From Carposina sasakii (lineage: Eukaryota; Arthropoda; Insecta; Lepidoptera; Carposinidae): a stretch of DNA of 64,000 bases. The stretch lies in the NCBI GenBank assembly GCA_014607495.2, contig CP053163.1, positions 7,110,716-7,174,715 on the forward strand, in the 5' to 3' direction. Shown piece after piece: positions 56,781-64,000 of this stretch (position 1 is its first letter; each line of letters begins with the position of its first letter). The notes under the pieces are model-generated. The model did not search any database, had not been told where the DNA came from, and saw nothing but the letters and a program-made list of their open reading frames with translations. The translations under genes and the position numbers were made by a program.

Positions 56781-56981
56781 TTATGTGAAAGTAGGGATGT
56801 TTGTTACGCTTTCACGCGAAAACTACTCATCCGATCATCATGAAACTTTGCATAGATATTCTTATAGGTATTAGAAGTAACAAAGGATACTTTTTATCCC
56901 GGGAAAATATTTTTATCCCGGATAAATTCGAGGTTTTATTTTTTCTACAGTCCACGCGGACGGAGTCGCGGGCAACGCTAG
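56781..56981 (+). mobile_element. Helitron-like element, 3' two thirds
   Basis: CACGCGAAAACTACTCATCC, TTTATCCCGGGAAAATATTT, CGCGGACGGAGTCGCGGGCA, ACGCTAG|T. It lies 113 bp after the previous Helitron in the same orientation. Confidence 0.75.
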
Positions 56982-57038
56982 TATTCTATTAGTTTATTTA
57001 AGATGTCGCTTCTTAAATTTGTAGTTAGTATTGACATG

Positions 57039-57136
57039 CACCAACCCGCCTACCCAGCGTGGTGACTATGGGCAAATACCCCCCATGGCAGTCTTGTGGC
57101 GTGCCCTGGGGGACTGCAATAGGCTGATGATGATGA
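57039..57136 (+). repeat. Family M repeat, 3' half with internal deletion
   Basis: CACCAACCCGCCTACCCAGC, GTGCCCTGGGG joined directly to GACTGCAATAGGCTGATGAT; the GGCCTACGTCCAGCAGTG segment is missing. Confidence 0.7.
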
Positions 57137-57688
57137 CCTATAACATACGCTTGGAAGATATGCTTTACTTTCACAGAACATCAAACTACGGTTAGCCTAC
57201 TTAGTTGTCATGAATCAAAGCTCACCTCTAGTACCTACCGACGACCCTTATAATTGAGTTCCTTGTGAGGTAAAGTTAGGAGTCATTAATTTTAATTCGA
57301 CTCAAAGTTTGCATTTTGCGGGCACATGGATCAGAGTCCATCTCTAACAGTCCGACAAAACAAACAACTTTAAACTTTAATGCAATGTAGGAAGATATGC
57401 TACAAGTGCCACCATTTTCTGCTGTTGAACTAGTTTGTTGTGCCTAATATTGACATTCTCTTGATTGTGTGTACAGTACGTTTGCCATTTATAGTACATT
57501 GCGATATGGGATTTTGAACCTTGTGCTGTTTCAATACGGTCTGTGGCAGGACTCTTGCGGTCGATGGCGCCGTTAGTGTTTAGACAATTCTACTGTCTTC
57601 AACTGTTTTGTGAACAAGACATTGTATCGTTAAGGGTACAGAAAAGAGCTTAGAATGTCTCTATGGACAGTGCCACATACCTACATTA
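57137..57688. other. Non-coding stretch
   Basis: No feature recognised. Confidence 0.4.
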
Positions 57689-57902
57689 CAGGGTGTAACA
57701 CAAGACGTATTTAAGCAAAACGTGTAGAACAATGCCCAATATAAAGAACCTATTCACAATATTTAAGACTCGAAATAATATGTTTATTTTTCAAGATAGA
57801 AGTATAAATAAATATCTATTCTTGAGTTGTTCAAGAATTCTTTATATTACATGGATATCTCCATTTTATGTGAATAGGTTTTTAAATTTTTGATACATCC
57901 TG
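57689..57902. mobile_element. Gamma-family TIR element, full length (214 bp)
   Basis: Left CAGGGTGTAACACAAGACGT; right ends ...GATACATCCTG. Internal inverted pair around CCTATTCACAATATTTAAGA / TGAATAGGTTTTTAAATTTT. TA flanks at 57687-57688 and 57903-57904. The right TIR has diverged more than at 30248. Confidence 0.75.
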
Positions 57903-58195
57903 TAGGTACATTTTTGATACATCATAGGTAACTTGAGTGACATGTAATACGTTAAGATTAGAAACACATTCTCATCAGATTAGAATAGTACAGTTTAAAG
58001 TTTCGAACTCGATCGCGTTCACTTTACAAGTATACTTACATAAACGCATATATATATACGCATAAACCACCCAGGGAGATTCATTTATTGCATGTCACAG
58101 GGATTATGTGACCCTTCTTTAAATTTGTAAGAGAACCTATATTATATAATAAATAAATATAAAAACTTTAATATTTAATACACACGGTTTTTTTT

Positions 58196-58375
58196 TGCTA
58201 CCCCATTTGTTCCCGAAATGGGGTAGCTACAACTGCAGGATCATAAAGGAGATCCCTCAACCACAGTTGGCATTGGTAGAGAGAATCGCCTGAGAGAATG
58301 CCTATCTCCTCTCTTACGACTTGCACGGACGGAGATACAGCTGATGTATTCTAGTGAAGCCCCGCATCAGCAAAG
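58196..58375 (-). repeat. Family D dispersed repeat
   Basis: AATGGGGTAGCTACAACTGC AGGATCATAAAGGAGATCCC, ATCGCCTGAGAGAATGCC, GATGTATTCTAGTGAAGCCC. The first block is the closest dispersed match to the 56-bp minisatellite unit. Confidence 0.75.
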
Positions 58376-58380
58376 GAGTA

Positions 58381-58590
58381 TCATCAGCCTATTGTAGACC
58401 CCTGCTGGACGTAGGCCTCCCCCAGGGTTCGCCACAAGACTGCCATGGAGATATTTGCCCATAGTCACCACGCTGGGCAGGCGGGTTGGTGACCGCAGTT
58501 GGACTATGTTGTCAACACGGGAGGCGCTGCTGCCCACCTCCCGGAAACCCTTAATCGCCTCGTACGATACCCACGGGCAGACATGGTACG
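58381..58590 (-). repeat. Family M repeat, near full length
   Basis: In reverse: ATCAGCCTATTGTAGACCCC, CTGGGCAGGCGGGTTGGTGA, AACACGGGAGGCGCTGCTGC, TAATCGCCTCGTACGATACC. Retains the internal segment missing at 46983-47195. Confidence 0.75.
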
Positions 58591-60387
58591 ATGGTCACAT
58601 CACAACATTCCATAATGGTGATTTATTGAACCGATTGAACACAAGTTTGATTTAAAACTTTCAGTCAAACTATAGGATGTTAGTGACATCTCGGACAAAA
58701 AAATTCACATGCAAAATAACAGTGAATCATTCTTTTACATAGGTACACGTCGATAAGATTAGCCAATACAGTAAGTAAACAACTTTTTAGTTTTAGGTTA
58801 ATTGAAAAACATTCAAACATGCCTTTAAAAATGTTATAAACTTTACCGTTGCCATTAAATTTCCATGCAAAAAAACCATTACGTACTCCTTCAGCGTGCA
58901 ATTTTATTATGAATTGTGAAAAGCTAAGAAATGGTATTGTAATAAAATAACACTTCGCAACTCACAATTTCCTGTACAAATGTTATTACTACGTTTCGGC
59001 TTGAGCGCAATGTCAAATTTAATTTCCGAACAGAGTTAAGGGTATATAAAAAATGCAAATTTTATATACCTATAACCTTATACCTAGCTGTATGAACAAC
59101 ACCCTGGTAATTCAGGTAAGTTAAGGGTTTGACACGTTGTATTGATTTTAGTTAAATTTAATGTCAAACTAATAGTTTTGAAATCATGTAGATAGATAAT
59201 AAGGTACTGTGGTGCCCCTAACATGAATCTCATCCAAATATCAACTCTTCTAGTAGCCTCCAAGTAATATGTGCGCCCAGACTTCGTCAAGCTATGTCTA
59301 ACCCCCGCACGTACGTATAACTATGTACCTACCTTGTCACTCGTGGATGCAACTCATGTTGCCCTGGCCATAGCATGTACCTATATGTACTGACCATTTG
59401 ACTGTGTCCCTAGATTTAAAAAAAAATCAGGAAAACAAACAGTCTTAAATATCTAGTTAAACAACTAATACAAAACTGCTGACTATTTTTATGTTTTCGC
59501 AAACTAAATATCTTGAGGAGATTAATGGTAATTAGATGGTTCTATGACGGCTATAGGTGGAATATTTTTATACCATTTCGGTTAATATACGAGTACCCTT
59601 TCTATTACACCCTGTCTGTACTATATGTAAGTAGGTATGTATTCTTTTTTCATATACTGAATTAAAGAACCAAAAGTAAGATATTTTATGGAAATTAAGT
59701 ATCGCGTACGTTTTAAGTAGTACTATGTGATAAAATCCTTATTTATAACCTCATTAAGTAAACGGAAGCCGTGAGATTGGATTTTATTAAAGGCAGTCAT
59801 TTCCGCCACATACTCAAATAGAAAATAAACTCTACGTTAATAAAGTTATTTTTATCTTTTCCGAAATAATGTTACGGAATAGAAATAGAATCAATAAGTT
59901 TAATTACAGAATAGCTCATAGTTCTAAGCAATTAAGTCAAGCGCTATTTAAAGGTTAATTTTAAATTAAATTTAAAGGCTTACCTTAGGCTATCTTAAGT
60001 TATCGAAATTACGAACAAATTACTCTAAAACATTTCTATTTTTATTATTGGTAACTTATTTCAGACACGAGTCTAGGTAGGTTAGTAAAAAGGCTACTTG
60101 AAAAAATGCTATTACATAACTTTTTAGCGCAGAAGTTGGTTCCATAGTAAAACGTTTTTTCTGTACATTCCTCGTATCAAAATTAAGCAAAAGCTATTTT
60201 CTGTACCTACCTAGCCTCGTGTCAAAAATAAGTTATTCCTTGTAAAAACACCTCACATATATTTGGTTACAGGGAAATAAAGCGGCACGTTACGTAAATT
60301 CTAGTTTTTTTTAAAGATTTTCGTATTTCTCGGAAAGTTCCTTTATTTCGAGTGTGGTCGTCTTTGGTGTTACAAGATACCTTTATA
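58591..60387. other. Non-coding stretch with a gamma right end
   Basis: 59575-59613 (TTTCGGTTAATATACGAGTA CCCTTTCTATTACACCCTG) is a gamma terminus. No gene recognised in 1.8 kb. Confidence 0.4.
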
Positions 60388-60766
60388 CAGGATGTTTTTT
60401 TGTTGCCACCCTTAACGAAAGGTAAGTACTCTATGCATCAAATAAAGTAAGTTTATGCCAAAAATTATGCTGGGAAACGATGTAAATTTTTATTTTTTTT
60501 TTTATTACTTAATTGGGCGAAATTTATAATGTCCAGTGTTTATGCTAAATTTTTCATAGACAGATATTAATTAATTCTCGTGAAAAAATCTTGCTACGCG
60601 CGTCAATTTGCATTTACGCATTAAAACGCAGTCTATTTACTCAACTTTGGACACTAATATTTTGGAAACCAGACACTTACCAGGTATGCTTCCATGGAGA
60701 TAAATGATCGTGATGATGAGGACATTCCGTAGTTTTCGGGAACGTTGACGACCAAAAATCATCCTG
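60388..60766 (-). mobile_element. Alpha-family TIR element, full length (379 bp)
   Basis: CAGGATGTTTTTTTGTTGCC at the left and CGACCAAAAATCATCCTG at the right; TA flanks at 60386-60387 and 60767-60768. Reverse orientation to the 12542 and 26392 copies. Confidence 0.88.
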
Positions 60767-60768
60767 TA

Positions 60769-61154
60769 TTTTCTTAATTTATACCTTTAGTTGAGATTCA
60801 TAGGAAAAAGTAAAATGAGCATTGTGTTTTAATATACCTACACGTGTAAAAACCGATACCAAGATTCCCAAAACAACATTATTAACTAAATAGAAGCAAT
60901 TGGTTCGTACGAATCCGAGAGTCGGCAGGATCCGTGTCGTGGGAATGGCACAGGCGAGCACGTACGAGCTAATGCCGGAGGCGATACGCTTTACTGTGGT
61001 ACTTTTTACAGGCGATGATGGTTCAGACAATCAATATTTTCCGTATATGTTACATTTTGTCATAGAACCGACGGACGGTGGAGTCAGCAGGTGATTTCCA
61101 ATGGAGACGTACACATATATAGGTGTAGTCTAGGTACAGCCTGAGAAAGGACAA
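60769..61154. other. Non-coding stretch with a tiny RTE trace
   Basis: 61065-61105 reads HRTDGRWSQQVISN, like the ARRTDGRWSRKVLEW segment of the RTE protein. The surrounding 60900-61060 CpG-rich sequence (CGGAGGCGATACGC) is not identified. Confidence 0.4.
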
Positions 61155-61230
61155 AGACTACTTTTTATCCTGGGAAATTCGACAATTTGTTTTTTCAGTC
61201 CACGCAGGCGGAGTCGTAGGCATTTACTAG
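61155..61230 (+). mobile_element. Helitron-like 3' end fragment
   Basis: ACTACTTTTTATCCTGGGAA, AGTCCACGCAGGCGGAGTCG and TTTACTAG|T. Confidence 0.6.
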
Positions 61231-61537
61231 TCTTTTATGATGTAGGATTCCGAAAGTGAAACAATTTATGTAGTCGTTCCAGTAGTTTCGTAGCCTATTA
61301 AAGTAAACAAAGATATAATGAACAGTCTAATCTTTGCTCACAATAGTACTCGTAGCGTAGATAAAGCGCTTATAGTTTATACCACACAACATCCATTGCC
61401 GGTCAGAGGTATTGACTTACCGTTGCAGGCTTGATTGAGTTACGCCTTTCTTACCAGAAAAACACTTGACTCAGATACTTTTCTTATTTAAAAATATTTA
61501 ACGCCATTTACTTTGTGTAGGTAAACAAACTTTCACA

Positions 61538-61757
61538 TCGTCATCAGCCTATTTTAGTCCACTGCTGGACGTATGATTTCTCAAGTGCACGCCACAAGGG
61601 TTTAGTGCAATAGGGGCTTTTACTTATAGTCATACGCTGGACAGGCCTGTTGGTGACCGCAGTGTGATTTGCGGACTATGTTGTCAACACGGAAGGCACT
61701 GCCGCTGCCGACCTCCCGGGCACTCTTAATCGCCTCTTATGATACCCACGGTAGTAC
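61538..61757 (-). repeat. Family M repeat, near full length, diverged
   Basis: In reverse: GTCATCAGCCTATTTTAGTC, TGTTGGTGACCGCAGTGTGA, GACTATGTTGTCAACACGGA, TCTTAATCGCCTCTTATGAT. Confidence 0.7.
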
Positions 61758-62159
61758 TTGGAAAACTAGATATGGTTTTCTGGTATCCTGATGTATGGTT
61801 TGAGAACCACCTTTACATTGTAATAACTTTGGATATATATTGTACTACAAATTCCAGGATTTCGGCTACTAAATTATTTCGTTAGCTACTAAATAATGCG
61901 GTAAGTTTTTTACGTACATATTGACGTCATGTCACGATTCAGCAGTGACGTCTCGTCACGTCTCGTCATCAACTTCTATAATAATGACAATTACACAAAT
62001 TGGATGCAGGCTTACGGTCATCTCGGAGAAGGTATCACACGGTTTTTTCTTGTACTTACATTACTTCCACTTGGCTAATATCTGATCAAGAATAAGTTCT
62101 TTGTACATAAACTGTCGATATAATAGCATTATATTATATGCTTATCTATATCTTCTATA
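61758..62159. other. Non-coding stretch
   Basis: No family assigned. 61931-61972 has repeated GTCACGTCTCGTCA-like words. Confidence 0.35.
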
Positions 62160-62497
62160 TCTATACATATAATAAAAATGTAACGGATCGCTGTCTGTAC
62201 ATGGAAGATATATGAGAAAAAATATTATAGGAGACCTTTATCAACGCAATAGGACCCAAAACGATGATTATTGGAATTTTTGTCTGCTTGTCGGTTTGTC
62301 TGTTTGTCTGTGCGTTTGTGCACGCTAATCTCAGAAACGGCTGAACAGATTGCGATGTAGTTTTCAGAAATATATTGTGACAGGTCCCACTTAACATATA
62401 GGCTACTTTTTATCCCGGGAAAATATTTTTATCCTGGATAATTTCGACATTTTGTTTTTTCTGTAGTCCACGCGGACGGAGTCGCGGGCGTCCACTA
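62160..62497 (+). mobile_element. Helitron-like element, complete long form (338 bp)
   Basis: TCTATACATATAATAAAAAT at the start, TTATCAACGCAATAGGACCC, a GTCTGCTTGTCGGTTTGTCT run, and CGCGGACGGAGTCGCGGGCG TCCACTAG|T at the end. Reference copy for the interrupted element at 2690-3201. The minus-strand frame across it is repeat-derived. Confidence 0.88.
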
Positions 62498-62514
62498 GTT
62501 TTTTAATATTTATG

Positions 62515-62656
62515 AACATGCCTGAGTTGTAACTCTCTAAAGTACTATTTGGAAAAATTTACATAACATTTTGTGTCTCAAACTTTGCGGCTAGGTTCTG
62601 TATAATAAACTATTTTAACAGCGTTTCGTTTACCATACCCCTTTTGTTACAGCTTA
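62515..62656. mobile_element. Gamma-family TIR element, right part
   Basis: GGAAAAATTTACATAACATT, GTCTCAAACTTTGCGGCTAG and CCATACCCCTTTTGTTACAG; the outer CCCTGTA is mutated. It directly follows the Helitron. Confidence 0.5.
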
Positions 62657-63137
62657 TATATAATTTTCAAGTTCATTCAATTAAAGATTCACCCCCATTA
62701 ATTTTTATAGACTGTCAAGTTCCTTATTCAATTAGTGGAGACTGCCAAAACTTGGGGCACGTCAGCAAAGTGCCCTGGCGAGGGGCCAGCGATTAACAAC
62801 TTAGTGCAAGCTGTTTAATTTCATGCCTGAATGCGCGCACTTTATACGTTCGACCTTTGTTGTACTACAAACAATGTAGGGGCATTTCGGGCGTGTAATA
62901 GGTACTGTTCGTCTTTCGGATTGCTTTTCCCAGTCTGCTAAAGTGCGCTTTTCGGCATGGTTTTAGAAAAAAGGTATTTGGCAGGCTGATTACGTATTTT
63001 GCAAAAGCAAAGCAGAAGCGATGCGATAGCGAAAATTGTACAACATTCGCGTTAAAAAATTCATATAAATTTATTTTACAGAATACGTATTTGACAAGCA
63101 ATCAGCGAATTTTGTAAAAAAAAATCTCTATTGAGGG
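62657..63137. other. Non-coding stretch
   Basis: No family or gene recognised. Confidence 0.35.
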
Positions 63138-63225
63138 ATCGCCCACCACCGGGCCCTATACCCTCCGCTGACCCTCGGATCTGCCGTCTCATGATCACGA
63201 ACACAAGACACTACAGTCGCAACGA
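63138..63225 (+). repeat. Family G dispersed repeat
   Basis: CGCCCACCACCGGGCCCTAT, CCCTCGGATCTGCCGTCTCA and ACAGTCGCAACG parallel 39028-39125. Confidence 0.5.
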
Positions 63226-63296
63226 GAAGCCAGATCCAAGCACCTAGCATGCAACCATAAATACATAGCTGCTAATCCGAAAACCAATTAAAATTT

Positions 63297-63341
63297 TAAT
63301 CGACATATGTTTCGCCAATACCCGTGGCATCATCAGGATTA
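63297..63341 (-). ncRNA. Hammerhead-ribozyme-like motif (Penelope-like element type)
   Basis: Minus strand, in order: stem I TAATC; CTGATGA; stem II GCCA-loop-TGGC; GAA; stem III ACATATGT; C (cleavage position); then GATTA, which pairs with stem I. The order fits a type I hammerhead. Penelope-like retroelements are known to carry hammerheads with very short stem III. A T lies between CTGATGA and stem II, which the textbook core lacks, so activity is uncertain. No Penelope reverse transcriptase is seen nearby. Confidence 0.5.
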
Positions 63342-63937
63342 GTTTTCCATGTTAGTTCTATCTACCGAACCAACTAACTAACAACTAATGAGTTGTCGAT
63401 GAGCTATGTCTATCTGTCTGTAAGTTCGTCAGTCCGTATGATACGGCCACTTTATTGCGAAACTATAAGAACTATGTACATGTAGGTAGCTTAAAGATAC
63501 AACCGTTCAAACGATTGCTTGCCTGATGCCAATTCTTTTTGTTATATAATAATAATAATAATTTAATGATTTCCACTTAATGTTCGCCCACCAGGCCACC
63601 AATACGGTGGCACGTATTTGAATATTATATACTCGTAGGTAAGCATTTTAAACATGCGTCGTACATCTGGCGAACCAAATTTATTAAAGCTCCTAAATTC
63701 TAAATATATGTATATTGGATTAAATTATAGCCAGTTTATAGAACAAACGTTGCCCTAAGTGGTATTCGGTTATCGCACTCTCGCAACCTATCGCCATTTA
63801 ATCCATCCAACCCTTTCCTATCTCTTTCAGGGGATGGATTCCGAGATTTTTTTCCCTTCGATGATAAAATATGGATTCAGTACCAGAATTATACTATGTA
63901 GTTAATTTAGATAAGCGTTCTATTACCCTTACTAATA
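63342..63937. other. Non-coding stretch
   Basis: 63542-63560 is a short TAATAATAATAA run. No gene or repeat family recognised. Confidence 0.4.
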
Positions 63938-64000
63938 TTATAAATACGAATATAAAGAGGATATGTTCAGCGAAAACCTATGAATTTAGTCCACCATGAT
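63938..64000 (+). mobile_element. Possible Helitron-like 5' end, cut by the window edge
   Basis: ACTAATATTATAAATACGAA resembles the subfamily IV start, but only about 60 bp are available. Confidence 0.35.

Overview
The window looks like nuclear DNA from a moth or butterfly (Lepidoptera). It is AT-rich, has no recognisable host protein-coding gene, and is packed with repeat types characteristic of lepidopteran genomes: Helitron remnants ending in CTAG|T, RTE-type LINE 3' ends with a GAT-rich tail, tRNA-derived SINEs, a piggyBac element with TTAA target sites, and many short TA-flanked terminal-inverted-repeat elements. The order assignment rests on my recognition of these families and is inference. 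The window is probably intergenic or intronic.

Layout. 1-19 kb: Helitron remnants (2.7, 4.1, 6.4, 12.1, 14.6 and 16.2 kb), three TIR elements (6.1, 7.7 and 9.7 kb), copies of a dispersed repeat (family D), a GC-rich single-copy island near 13.3 kb, and the C-terminal end of an RTE reverse transcriptase at 18.4 kb. 19.7-21.6 kb: an internally deleted piggyBac element with both TIRs and TTAA sites. 22-27 kb: LINE ends and a nested block at 24.5-26.2 kb, where a LINE ending in a C2H2 zinc finger lies inside an element bounded by AACCGACTTC/GAAGTCGGTT. 30-39 kb: TIR elements, RTE fragments, an internally deleted LINE at 37.2-37.7 kb and a complete tRNA-derived SINE with a 10-bp target duplication at 38.6 kb. 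40.5-43.5 kb: the decayed 3' half of a Ty3/gypsy-like LTR retrotransposon, followed by an array of five hairpins. 44-51 kb: fragments. 51.3-52.8 kb: a minisatellite of about 27 units of 56 bp. 53.5-54.3 kb: a Helitron keeping the C-terminal end of its Pif1-like helicase. 55-64 kb: SINEs, more Helitron and TIR elements, and a hammerhead-ribozyme-like motif at 63.3 kb.

How the parts relate. Three LINE families appear to share their 3' tails with non-autonomous partners in the same window: the RTE family with repeat family M, the zinc-finger LINE with the tRNA-SINE at 38.6 kb, and the internally deleted LINE with repeat family F. Short TIR families alpha, beta and gamma share CAGGRTG-like or similar termini and TA target sites, so one transposase type may have moved them all. 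No element looks capable of moving itself: each coding remnant is truncated, frameshifted or lacks a catalytic residue.

Most notable observations: the hairpin array at 42.57-42.82 kb, whose arms change sequence yet stay complementary around one constant loop; the hammerhead-like motif at 63.3 kb; the minisatellite grown from a dispersed repeat; and the LINE that has lost its middle but kept both ends.
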